A stretch of DNA of 11,734 bases from CAZFAT01 sp964517075 (GCA_964517075.1 CAZFAT010000374.1:1-11734); one strand, 5' to 3'. Shown: positions 1 through 7,372, counted from the first letter of the stretch. The notes: a model not told the origin generated them from the sequence alone. Program-made: numbers and translations.

Positions 1-243
1 TTCTGCGCGGCCGGCATCGAGCCGAACCACGATCGCATCCGGGAGAACCTCGACCGCAGCCTGATGCTCGTCACCGCGCTCAACCCGCACATTGGCTACG
101 ACAACGCGGCGAAGATCGCGAAGAAGGCCCACAAGGACGGCACGACGCTGCGCGAAGCCGCCATCGCCCTCGGCCTCGTGACGGGCGAGCAGTTCGACGC
201 CTGGGTCGATCCCCGCGCGATGACGAAGGCGAGCGGGTCGTAG
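1..243 (+). CDS. fumC: Class II fumarate hydratase, C-terminal 80 residues (5' truncated by window edge)
   Basis: Fumarase interconverts fumarate and L-malate in the TCA cycle; class II enzymes are iron-independent cytoplasmic homotetramers. The reading frame is open from base 1 to a TAG at 241-243, giving 80 residues of a protein that is normally about 460 long. What is visible is the C-terminal tail domain typical of FumC: a run containing TALNPHIGYDNAAKIAKKA, followed by TLREAAIALGLVTGEQFDAW and ending in a DPRAM motif. The catalytic signature (GSSxMPxKxNP) would lie upstream, outside the window. The gene is followed by a palindromic hairpin two bases after the stop and then by sucA on the same strand 78 bases downstream, so it belongs to a TCA-cycle neighbourhood. 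Related superfamily members such as aspartase share this fold, but the NPHIGYDxAAKIAK and DPRxM combination favours fumarase. Confidence 0.94.
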   Translation, partial: FCAAGIEPNHDRIRENLDRSLMLVTALNPHIGYDNAAKIAKKAHKDGTTLREAAIALGLVTGEQFDAWVDPRAMTKASGS

Positions 244-244
244 C

Positions 245-268
245 CGCGGGGCTCGAGCCCCGCGCTCC
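245..268. repeat. Solo REP-like hairpin after fumC (perfect 20-bp palindrome plus CTCC foot)
   Basis: Bases 245-264 form a perfect 20-bp palindrome (CGCGGGGCTC then GAGCCCCGCG), starting two bases after the fumC stop. CTCC follows directly at 265-268, so on the minus strand the element reads GGAG followed by a hairpin with no gap. That is the same arrangement as each half of the 4831-4891 element. A G/T-rich tetranucleotide such as GTAG or GGAG at the foot of a hairpin is a known hallmark of REP sequences. The hairpin could also slow or end transcription from fumC, but there is no T-run after it, so it is not a classic intrinsic terminator. Confidence 0.55.
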
Positions 269-275
269 GCAACCC

Positions 276-284
276 TGATAACAT
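276..284 (+). promoter_or_regulatory. Possible extended -10 promoter element for sucA
   Basis: TGATAACAT fits the extended -10 pattern (TG, one base, then a hexamer), with TAACAT matching four of six positions of TATAAT. It lies 37 bases before the sucA ATG and would place the mRNA start near base 291, leaving a leader of about 30 bases. There is no recognisable -35 box at 17 bp spacing: that position falls within the palindrome at 245-264. Weak evidence; sucA could equally be read through from fumC. Confidence 0.25.
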
Positions 285-321
285 CAAAGTTCCGACCGTC
301 ACGCGCCGAGAGAATAGCCGT

Positions 322-3108
322 ATGTCTTTGAGTTGGGACGACTTCCACGGAGTCAATGCGGGAGCCGTTCTCGAGTTGTACGCGCGCTACCGAGCCGATC
401 CGGCATCGGTGGACGAGGCGACGCGCGCGTTCTTCCAGGCGTCGCCGCCCTCGTCAGCCGCCGCGCCGGCCGGCGCCACTTCCGGTGACCCGCGCACGAG
501 CGTCGGGGCCGTCAGGCTGGCCGAGTCCATCCGCCGCTACGGTCATCTCGCCGCGTCGATGGATCCGCTGGGCAGCCGGCCGTCGGGCGACCCCATGCTG
601 CTCGGCGAAACGCATGGCGTCACCGACGCGGACCTGAAGGCGCTGCCGGCGTCACTCGTGGGAGGCGCGATCGCCGAGGGCGCGGGTTCGATGTGGGACG
701 TCATCGAGCGGCTCCGGGCCATTTACTGTTCGACCACCGGCTACGACATCGCCCACATCTTCGTTCCCGAGGAGCGGTACTGGCTGCACGACGCCATCGA
801 GACGGGCCGCTACCGCGCGCCGGCCGATCCGATCGATCCGATAGCGCTGCTCGATCGGCTCACCGACGTCGAGGTGTTCGAGCGATTCCTCCATCGCACG
901 TTTCCCGGCAAGACCAGGTTTTCGATTGAAGGGCTCGACATGCTCGTGCCCATCCTCGACGAGGTGATTGCCGAGGCGGCCGAATCGGGATTGCGCCGCG
1001 CGTTCATCGGCATGGCCCACCGCGGCCGGCTGAACGTGATGGCGCACGTGCTCGGCAAGCGCTACGAGGAGATCCTCGCCGAGTTCAAGGATCCGGTGCG
1101 GAATGCCCTCGCGCTCGAGGGCGTGCAGTGGAGCGGCGACGTGAAGTACCACCTCGGCGCGTCGCGCGCCGTCGGGGGCGGGGAAGAAGTCGATCTCGTG
1201 GTATCGATGCCGCCGAACCCGAGCCACCTCGAGGCGATCGATCCGGTGCTCGAAGGGATGGCGCGTGCGGCGGGCACCGACGCGAGCCGGTCCGGGCCGC
1301 CATCTTTCAATCCGGACAGCGTCCTGCCCATCCTGATTCACGGCGACGCGGCGTTCCCGGGGCAGGGCGTCGTGGCCGAGACGCTGAACCTGCACCGGCT
1401 CGAGGGCTACTCCACGGGCGGCACCATCCACATCATCGCCAACAACCAGATCGGATTCACCACGAACCCGGGCGATCTGTTCAGCACGCTCTACGCGAGC
1501 GGACTCGCGCGTGGATTCAAGATCCCGATCCTCCACGTCAACGCGGACGACCCGGAGGCCTGCGTCGCGGCGGCGCGGCTGGCGTTCGGGTACCGGATGG
1601 CGTTTCGACGCGACATCCTGATCGACCTCGTCGGCTACCGCCGGTACGGCCACAACGAGGGGGACGAGGCGGCGTTCACGCAGCCGGTGATGGCGAAGAA
1701 GATCGCGGCACAGCCGACGGTGCGCGAGATGTGGGCGCGCACGCTCGAGTCGCGCGGCCTCATCGACCGCGAAGGCACGCAGGGCATGGTCCAGCGCCGG
1801 ATGGACGCGCTGCAGCACAAGCTCGACGCGCTCGACCCCGAACGCGACCTGGTCGAGGCGACGCCGGAGATTGCCGCGCCCGGGACCGCGGCGCAGACAC
1901 GGACGTCGGTGCCGCTCGACCGGCTGCAGGCGCTCAGCCAGAGTCTGCTGGCGGTGCCCGAGGGATTCGAGGTCAACAAGAAGATCGAGCGCGTGCGCGA
2001 CCGCCGCCGGCAGGCCTTTGCCGCGCCCACCGGGCGGTCGATCGACTGGGCGATGGCCGAGGAGCTGGCGTTCGCGTCGATCCTCGAGGACGGCACGCCG
2101 ATCCGATTGACGGGCGAGGATGTCGAGCGCGGCACGTTCAGCCACCGCCATGCCGCCCTCCACGACGCAAACACGGGCCGCCGCTTCGTGCCGCTGCAGG
2201 CGCTGCCGGAAGCGCGCGCGGCGTTCGAGGTGCGCAACAGCCCCCTCAGCGAGAACGCGGCCGTCGGGTTCGAGTACGGCTACTCGATCGAGGCGCCCAC
2301 GCGGTTGGTGATCTGGGAGGCGCAGTACGGCGACTTCGTGAATGGCGCGCAGCTCATGCTCGACGAGTTCGTCCTGTCGGCGCGGGCGAAGTGGGGGCAG
2401 GAGCCGTCGCTCGTCATGCTCCTGCCGCACGGCTACGAGGGCCAGGGGCCCGATCACGCGAGCGCGCGCCCCGAGCGGTTCCTGCAGCTGGCGGCCGACA
2501 TCAACATGCGCGTGGCCAACTGCACGACCGCCGCGCAGTACTTCCACCTGCTGCGCCGGCAGGCCGCGCTCCTCGAGAAGGATCCGCTGCCGCTCGTCGT
2601 GCTGAGCCCGAAGAGCCTGCTGCGCCACCCGCTCGTCGCTTCGGCCCCGGCCGAGCTGGCGGAAGGGCGCTGGCAGACGGTCATCGACGACGCCGAAGCC
2701 GCCGCGCGCGCGCGCGAGGTGCGGCGGCTCGTGTTCTGTTCGGGCAAGGTGGCGATTGATTTGTTCACCAGTGCCCAGCGGCCGACCGCCTCGGCGGTGG
2801 CCATCTGTCGCGTCGAGCAGCTCTACCCGCTGCCGGTCGGCGAGATGCACACGGCGATCGAGCGCTACCCGGATCTCGAGGAGGTCCTCTGGGTCCAGGA
2901 AGAGCCTGAGAACATGGGCGCGTGGGATTTCGTGCGGCCCGCGCTCGAAGGGCTCGTCGGCAGCCGGCAACTGGCCGTGCTGGCGCGCCCGCGCAGTTCG
3001 AGTCCGTCCGAGGGATCGGCGGCGCGGCACGCGCAGAACCAGGAACGGCTCATCGGGCGCGCCTTCGAAGTCACGCATCGCAGTTCCAGTTCCACAGTGG
3101 GGCGATAA
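322..3108 (+). CDS. sucA: 2-oxoglutarate dehydrogenase E1 component (thiamine diphosphate dependent)
   Basis: This is the E1 subunit of the cytoplasmic 2-oxoglutarate dehydrogenase complex. It decarboxylates 2-oxoglutarate on thiamine diphosphate and hands the succinyl group to the lipoyl arm of SucB. At 928 residues it matches the usual full length (about 930). In order: an N-terminal helix segment (about 4-40) of the kind that binds E2; a variable low-complexity linker (41-55); FPGKTRFSIEG at 194-204; AHRGRLNV at 232-239 and KYH ending at His277, histidines in the regions that recognise 2-oxoglutarate in E. coli SucA; the ThDP/magnesium motif starting GDA at 341 and ending in the NN pair 374-375; GYRRYGHNEGDE at 438-449; then the pyrimidine-binding domain with GTFSHRH at 604-610 and PHGYEGQGPDHASAR at 702-716. 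A weak purine-rich GAGAGAA precedes the ATG. The sucB start is six bases after the TAA, so the two genes should share an mRNA. Confidence 0.97.
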   Translation: MSLSWDDFHGVNAGAVLELYARYRADPASVDEATRAFFQASPPSSAAAPAGATSGDPRTSVGAVRLAESIRRYGHLAASMDPLGSRPSGDPMLLGETHGVTDADLKALPASLVGGAIAEGAGSMWDVIERLRAIYCSTTGYDIAHIFVPEERYWLHDAIETGRYRAPADPIDPIALLDRLTDVEVFERFLHRTFPGKTRFSIEGLDMLVPILDEVIAEAAESGLRRAFIGMAHRGRLNVMAHVLGKRYEEILAEFKDPVRNALALEGVQWSGDVKYHLGASRAVGGGEEVDLVVSMPPNPSHLEAIDPVLEGMARAAGTDASRSGPPSFNPDSVLPILIHGDAAFPGQGVVAETLNLHRLEGYSTGGTIHIIANNQIGFTTNPGDLFSTLYASGLARGFKIPILHVNADDPEACVAAARLAFGYRMAFRRDILIDLVGYRRYGHNEGDEAAFTQPVMAKKIAAQPTVREMWARTLESRGLIDREGTQGMVQRRMDALQHKLDALDPERDLVEATPEIAAPGTAAQTRTSVPLDRLQALSQSLLAVPEGFEVNKKIERVRDRRRQAFAAPTGRSIDWAMAEELAFASILEDGTPIRLTGEDVERGTFSHRHAALHDANTGRRFVPLQALPEARAAFEVRNSPLSENAAVGFEYGYSIEAPTRLVIWEAQYGDFVNGAQLMLDEFVLSARAKWGQEPSLVMLLPHGYEGQGPDHASARPERFLQLAADINMRVANCTTAAQYFHLLRRQAALLEKDPLPLVVLSPKSLLRHPLVASAPAELAEGRWQTVIDDAEAAARAREVRRLVFCSGKVAIDLFTSAQRPTASAVAICRVEQLYPLPVGEMHTAIERYPDLEEVLWVQEEPENMGAWDFVRPALEGLVGSRQLAVLARPRSSSPSEGSAARHAQNQERLIGRAFEVTHRSSSSTVGR

Positions 3109-3114
3109 CAGGCC

Positions 3115-4410
3115 ATGGCAGTGAACATCGTCGTACCCGAGATGGGCGAGTCGATCGTCGATGCCCGCATCGCGCGCTGGCTCAAGAAGGAAGGCGAGCC
3201 GGTGAGCGTCGGCGAGCCGCTCGTGGAGCTCGAGACGGACAAGATCGACGTCGAGGTCCCCGCGCCGAAGAACGGCATCCTCGAGCGCATCGCGCAGGCG
3301 GAAGGCGCCGACGTCAAGATCGGCGAGGTGCTCGGGACGATTGCCGAAGGCCAGGCCGCCGCCGGCGCCGCGCCCGCGGCCTCGCCGGAGACTACGCCCA
3401 AGGTCACCGGTTCGGCCGCCCAGAAACAGGCGGCCGCGGCGCCAGCGCCCCGCAAGTCCGCCACCGACGCCGCCGCCCCGAAGGCCCGAACCACCAATGG
3501 TCGTGGCGTGGCCGCCACGCCTTCCGCGCGCAAGGCCGCCCGCGAGCAACAGGTGGAGCTGACCGCCGTCGAAAGCCAGGGGCCGCGGGTGACTCGCGCC
3601 GATGTGGCGCGAACAGCGCGTCCCGAAGCCGCCGCCGCGCCGACGCCGGCGCCGGCGCGCCCCCCCCGCCCGGAGCCCGTCCGGCCGCCGCAGCCGCGCA
3701 CGGCGGGCGAGCGCACCGAGGAGCGGATCCGCATGTCGAAGCGGCGCGCGACGATTGCCCGGCGCCTCGTCGAGGCGCAGCAGACGGCGGCGCTGCTCAC
3801 CACGTTCAACGAGATCGACATGAGCGCCGTGATGGCGCTCAGGGAGCGCCACAAGGAAGCGTTCAAGACGCGCCATGGGGTGGGCCTCGGCATCGCGTCG
3901 TTCTTCGTCAAGGCCGCCGTCGCCGCGCTTCGCGAGGTGCCGCGCCTGAACGCCGAGATTCAGGGCGACGAGATGGTGCTCAAGCACTATTACGACATCG
4001 GCGTGGCGGTGAGCGCGGCCGAAGGCCTCGTAGTGCCCGTCCTGCGCGACGCCGATCGCCTCTCGTTCGCCGAGGTCGAGCTCGGCATCCGCGCGCTGGC
4101 CGACAAGGCACGCCAGGGCACGCTCACGCTCGACGATCTGCGCGGCGGGACGTTCAGCATTACGAACGGCGGCGTGTTCGGGTCGCTGATGAGCACGCCC
4201 ATCCTGAATCCGCCCGAGGTCGGCATCCTCGGTCTGCACGCCATCAAGGATCGCGCCGTGGCCGTGGACGGCCAGATCGCCATCCGGCCGATGATGTATG
4301 TCGCGCTCACCTACGACCACCGCATCGTCGACGGCGCCGAGGCCGTGACGTTTCTGATCCGTGTCAAACAGCTCATCGAAGATCCTGGCGTGCTGCTGAT
4401 CGAAGGCTGA
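3115..4410 (+). CDS. sucB: Dihydrolipoamide succinyltransferase, E2 of 2-oxoglutarate dehydrogenase
   Basis: This is the E2 core of the 2-oxoglutarate dehydrogenase complex, transferring the succinyl group from its lipoyl arm to CoA. The 431 residues contain one lipoyl domain (about 2-78) with the lipoylation motif ETDK, target Lys43; an Ala/Pro/Lys-rich flexible linker (79-133); a peripheral subunit-binding domain (about 135-166, from TPSAR to TRADV); a second Pro/Arg-rich linker (167-203); and the trimer-forming catalytic domain (about 205-431). The catalytic motif YDHRIVDG lies at 400-407, with His402 and Asp406 as the expected active-site residues. The subunit-binding domain is about two residues shorter than E. 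coli SucB in the loop that normally reads GTGxxGR. Branched-chain or pyruvate E2 proteins have similar layouts, but the position directly after sucA settles the assignment. Its TGA overlaps the ATG of the next gene. Confidence 0.95.
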   Translation: MAVNIVVPEMGESIVDARIARWLKKEGEPVSVGEPLVELETDKIDVEVPAPKNGILERIAQAEGADVKIGEVLGTIAEGQAAAGAAPAASPETTPKVTGSAAQKQAAAAPAPRKSATDAAAPKARTTNGRGVAATPSARKAAREQQVELTAVESQGPRVTRADVARTARPEAAAAPTPAPARPPRPEPVRPPQPRTAGERTEERIRMSKRRATIARRLVEAQQTAALLTTFNEIDMSAVMALRERHKEAFKTRHGVGLGIASFFVKAAVAALREVPRLNAEIQGDEMVLKHYYDIGVAVSAAEGLVVPVLRDADRLSFAEVELGIRALADKARQGTLTLDDLRGGTFSITNGGVFGSLMSTPILNPPEVGILGLHAIKDRAVAVDGQIAIRPMMYVALTYDHRIVDGAEAVTFLIRVKQLIEDPGVLLIEG

Positions 4411-4814
4411 TGCGGACCCGGGCCCTGCTGCTCCTCACGCTCGCGGCCGCCGCCGGCTGCGTAGACCGCCTGCCCGACCAGGACCTCCGGATCCTCGGCG
4501 TGACGGCCATCGCCAAGATGCCCGTCGAGGACCTGGCCGCCGACTACCGGACCGACCAGGCCGCCGCGGACCGCCGCTACTGGGGGAAGCCCATCGAGGT
4601 GAGCGGCGAAGTGGCGACGACGCGGGAGACCCCCACGGGCCCGGTGCTGGTTTTCAAGGACAAGGCCGGCGCCGACATCCTGGAGGCATCCCTCCTCGAG
4701 GACCAGGCGGGCGCCGTGATGGCCGCTGTCGGCGAATCCCGCCGCGTCCGCCTCAAGTGCTACTGCGACGGCCTGAGCACGCACGTGCGGCTCAAGAGCT
4801 GTGTGTTGCCGTGA
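4410..4814 (+). CDS. Predicted lipoprotein with OB-fold tRNA_anti-like domain
   Basis: A 134-residue predicted lipoprotein of unknown function. The start is an ATG that shares its A with the last base of the sucB stop (TGATG), so translation is probably coupled to sucB. The N-terminus has a short basic region (MRTR), a hydrophobic stretch and a lipobox-like AAAAGC with Cys17 as the expected lipidated residue. That points to export and membrane anchoring in the envelope. The mature part resembles the tRNA_anti-like OB-fold family. It has an initial helix with DLAADYRTDQAAADRRYWGK (about 38-57), then EVSGEV, a central strand VLVFKD, and a closing segment VRLKCYCDG followed by VRLKSCVLP. In this family the C-terminal strands typically read as a short cysteine-containing GxxxxVxLxxC pattern, and that is visible here. 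The family is common as small bacterial lipoproteins, and no enzymatic activity is established. A link to the TCA enzymes is only positional. Confidence 0.72.
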   Translation: MRTRALLLLTLAAAAGCVDRLPDQDLRILGVTAIAKMPVEDLAADYRTDQAAADRRYWGKPIEVSGEVATTRETPTGPVLVFKDKAGADILEASLLEDQAGAVMAAVGESRRVRLKCYCDGLSTHVRLKSCVLP

Positions 4815-4830
4815 ACGGGTTTGGTGAGTG

Positions 4831-4891
4831 ATGGAGGGGCGGACCTTCAGGTCCGCCCGCAGCGAGCCGGCCTGAAGGCCGGCTCCTCCAT
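4831..4891. repeat. Inverted pair of REP-like hairpins (BIME-type element) between the lipoprotein gene and hisN
   Basis: A 61-base element of strict symmetry: outer arm ATGGAG (4831-4836), hairpin 1 (4837-4858), five-base linker GCAGC, hairpin 2 (4864-4885), outer arm CTCCAT (4886-4891). Each hairpin is exactly 22 bases with a perfect 10-bp stem and a 2-base loop, and the outer arms pair perfectly, so the whole can fold as a three-way junction. Hairpin 2 plus its arm, read on the opposite strand, is a second copy of hairpin 1 plus its arm. The two 28-base copies differ at six positions, and all six fall into three compensated base pairs (4838/4857, 4841/4854, 4843/4852). GGAG sits at the foot of each hairpin, as in REP elements. 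The element ends 14 bases before the hisN ATG and could sit in its leader RNA. Confidence 0.75.
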
Positions 4892-4905
4892 TCCGTGAGC
4901 CTGCG

Positions 4906-5676
4906 ATGGTGCCGTCCACTCAGTACCGTGACTTCGCCCTCGAGCTGGCCCGCGCGAGCGGCGAGTTCATCCGGCCGTTTTTTGCCCGCGCCGATCTCGC
5001 CGTTGAAACCAAGGCGGACCGCACGATTGTGACCGCCGCCGATCGCGGGGCCGAGCGGCTGATGCGCGAGATGATCGCGCGGCGCTTTCCCGAGCACGGC
5101 ATCCTCGGTGAGGAGTACGGGCCTGAGCGCACCGACGCCGAGTTCGTCTGGGTGCTCGATCCCGTGGACGGTACCGTCTCGTTTGCCGCTGGCGTGCCGC
5201 TGTTCGGCACGCTCATCGCCCTTCAAGAGCGCGGCCAACCCGTGCTCGGCATCATTCACCAGCCGGTCCTCGGCGAGCTCGTGATTGGCGACGATTCCGG
5301 CACGTTCTGCAACGACCGTCCGGTCCGCTGCTCGGCGACGACGCGGCTGGAGGACGCCATGGTGCTGAGCACCGGCATCAAGACCGTGGCGACGACGCGG
5401 AATGGTCCGGCGTTTTTCGAGATGGTTCGCCGCGCGCGGGACTATCGAGGGTGGGGCGACTGCTACGGCTACCTGATGGTCGCCACCGGCCGCGCCGATC
5501 TGATGTGCGATCCGAAGATGAACCCGTGGGACATCGCCGCGCTGATTCCCGTGATTCGCGGCGCGGGCGGCACCATCACCGACTGGCACGGGCGCGATCC
5601 CGTGGGCGGGGACTCGATCGTCGCCGCCGCGACGGCGGCGCTGCACGCCGAGGCGATGGCGCTGCTGAATCCGTAG
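4906..5676 (+). CDS. hisN: Inositol-monophosphatase family phosphatase, probably histidinol-phosphatase (HisN type)
   Basis: A magnesium-dependent sugar/alcohol phosphate monoesterase of 256 residues, normal length for the family. The metal-binding set is complete: Glu69 in GEEYG (68-72), Asp85 and Asp88 in DPVDGT (85-90), and Asp209 in NPWDIAA (206-212). Several stretches fit the HisN branch, which removes phosphate from L-histidinol phosphate in histidine biosynthesis, better than inositol monophosphatases. These are SFAAGVPLFGTLIAL after DPVDGT, and GWGDCYGYLMVATGRADLM followed by DPKMNPWD. No other histidine genes are nearby, so the substrate is inferred from sequence alone, and inositol-1-phosphate or another phosphate ester is possible. 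The ATG at 4906 has only a weak GTGAG ahead of it. It lies directly after the double-hairpin element and converges on the TPR lipoprotein gene, with a 13-base gap. Confidence 0.8.
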   Translation: MVPSTQYRDFALELARASGEFIRPFFARADLAVETKADRTIVTAADRGAERLMREMIARRFPEHGILGEEYGPERTDAEFVWVLDPVDGTVSFAAGVPLFGTLIALQERGQPVLGIIHQPVLGELVIGDDSGTFCNDRPVRCSATTRLEDAMVLSTGIKTVATTRNGPAFFEMVRRARDYRGWGDCYGYLMVATGRADLMCDPKMNPWDIAALIPVIRGAGGTITDWHGRDPVGGDSIVAAATAALHAEAMALLNP

Positions 5677-5689
5677 AGGAACGGCCGAG

Positions 5690-7294
5690 TCAACGGGTGC
5701 CCAGAAACCTGCGCAACTGGTCGACCGGGGCGGCCATCGATTTGTCCAGCGCGGCGACTTCGATGAGCTGCCCGGCGCGGTCCAGATTGCCCGCCAGGAT
5801 GAAGGCCCGAGCGGCGTTGTAGGCGGCAGCCGACCGCTGCTCCGCGCTTTCCCGGATTCGTGTCTCCAGTCGCGTCAGCTGCCGCGCCTTGAACTCGGCG
5901 TCAGTCACGACGCGTCCCTCGAGCGCCTCGCGAGCCGCCTCGCCCTCAGCCTGGCGTGTCAGATAGCACCCGGTGGCCGCGTCGAACCATTGCGCGGAGG
6001 GGCGCCAGCTCTGCCTCTTCCCATACACCAGCCCCAGGTACCACGCCGCTTCGCAGTTGCTGCCGCCGCCGGGCATCGCGAGCGCAGCGGTGAGGTCGCG
6101 CTCAGCGGGTCCGAGATCGTCCTGATCATGTTCGATGGCCCCAGCCAGGGTGGCGATTTGCATCGTGGCGCGGAGCCCCTTCGCCCGTTCGATATCCGCC
6201 CTCGCGTCACTCAGCCGCGTCAGCATCCAGAGGTTCCACGCGCGCCAGTAGTACCCGTCCCGCGCTTCCGCTGTCTGCAGCGCGATCACACGGCTCGCGG
6301 CGGCGATGGCGTCATCGTGGCGGTTGAGATCCGAGAGGCACACCGTGAGAGCGACCAGCGCCCTCTCATGCGCAGGCTGCAGCGCGACGGTTTCGTCGTA
6401 GGCACGCAAGGCCGAGGGGCAGTCGCCGACGGCCTGGTGAAATGTCGCGTAGAGATAGGTGGCGGCCGATGATTCAGGGAACCGTGTGTAGAACGCGCGG
6501 GACTCTTCCAGCGCCATGAGGACGTCACCCGTGCTCTCGATCTCGGCGACTGCGATACGGCCGACGAAACCGGCCGTTTCGACGAAACCCGGCGTCCGAT
6601 CGCGAACAGTCGTCAAGGCGTCGACGGTCAGCACGCCGCAGATGGCGCGACGATACAGCAGGAGCGGCGGGGCGTCGGAAGGCAGGTCGGGTTTCCAGTC
6701 AGCCCGGCGTCGCGGCTGCCCAGGGCCCGGCGGGTAACCGCAGTCGAGGGCCATCTTCAAGTACGTCCGCACGGCGGGAGCGAGGGGAGCGGAGTCGAGC
6801 CAGGCCAGTTCCTCGGGGAGCCGGCGCAGCCGCTCGGTGCGATCACGACGGTGCGCCAGCCTGGTGGCGACAGGCGACCCGTAGTCGTCGAGCGGCACCA
6901 GATCCACCAACGCCAGCACCCGGTCGCCGTCAATCGGCGTGGTCACGTCGTTCGCCGCGGTGCGTGAGGCGCGAGGCAGTTCCGCCGCCAGTGCGCGCGC
7001 CTGCTCCAGGGCCGGCCGCCAGTCCAGCGCCAGCTCGATTTCGCGCAGGACAATGAGGATTTGGGCCTCGAACAGCCGCGTGATGAGCGGCGACCGAGCC
7101 CGGCCGACGCCGATACGCACATAGGTCGCCCGGGCTTCGAGGAGACAGTCGTAGCACCCGGCCAGGACGCGCTGGTCGGCCTCGGCCAGCGCCGGCAGGT
7201 CCGACTTCCTGATGGGCACGGACGCGCAACCGAGGCACAGGAACACCAGCGCCAGCCAGCCTCGTCGCATAAGGACATTGGACACCAGTTTCAC
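5690..7294 (-). CDS. TPR-repeat predicted lipoprotein of unknown function
   Basis: A 534-residue protein on the minus strand. I place the start at the GTG at 7294-7292 because a GGAGGG lies nine bases ahead of it. An ATG at 7270 would give 526 residues, and an ATG at 7426 would run back through the antitoxin operator. With the GTG start, a basic region (MRR at 9-11) is followed by a hydrophobic segment ending LGC, with Cys23 as a plausible lipidation site, although Cys-Leu at -3/-2 is not a textbook lipobox. A GCYDCLLEA segment with a Cys47-Cys50 pair starts the mature region. From about residue 275 the sequence shows degenerate TPR helices (for example YATFHQAVGDCPSALRAYDE), continuing to a last one near 495-520. 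TPR domains bind peptides or assemble complexes. The lack of any catalytic motif suggests a scaffold or adaptor at the envelope. The partner is unknown. Confidence 0.75.
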   Translation of the reverse strand: MKLVSNVLMRRGWLALVFLCLGCASVPIRKSDLPALAEADQRVLAGCYDCLLEARATYVRIGVGRARSPLITRLFEAQILIVLREIELALDWRPALEQARALAAELPRASRTAANDVTTPIDGDRVLALVDLVPLDDYGSPVATRLAHRRDRTERLRRLPEELAWLDSAPLAPAVRTYLKMALDCGYPPGPGQPRRRADWKPDLPSDAPPLLLYRRAICGVLTVDALTTVRDRTPGFVETAGFVGRIAVAEIESTGDVLMALEESRAFYTRFPESSAATYLYATFHQAVGDCPSALRAYDETVALQPAHERALVALTVCLSDLNRHDDAIAAASRVIALQTAEARDGYYWRAWNLWMLTRLSDARADIERAKGLRATMQIATLAGAIEHDQDDLGPAERDLTAALAMPGGGSNCEAAWYLGLVYGKRQSWRPSAQWFDAATGCYLTRQAEGEAAREALEGRVVTDAEFKARQLTRLETRIRESAEQRSAAAYNAARAFILAGNLDRAGQLIEVAALDKSMAAPVDQLRRFLGTR

Positions 7295-7372
7295 CGGGAT
7301 GGGCCCTCCGGGAGTGACTGGTACAGGCCCGAGTCCGTGGGACGAGGCCGGCGACCGCAGTGGGGACGTGGG

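Noticed and set aside
3660..3667. Run of eight C bases in the SucB linker as a possible phase-variation or slippage site
   Set aside because: It encodes normal proline linker codons in an essential-type gene. There is no sign of a frameshift or alternative product.
652..4320. Very long antisense open frame (1222 codons) opposite sucA and sucB
   Set aside because: It lies opposite two certain genes. The product is an Arg/Leu/Ala/His-rich string with no recognisable domain. Such frames arise easily opposite GC-rich codons.
2922..4814. A 630-codon plus-strand frame ending at 4814
   Set aside because: Its first two thirds are an out-of-frame reading of sucA and sucB. Only the final part from the ATG at 4410 is a real gene, the lipoprotein.
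5677..5689. Expected terminator between the convergent hisN and TPR lipoprotein genes
   Set aside because: The gap is 13 bases and shows no hairpin or T-run, so no terminator can be supported.
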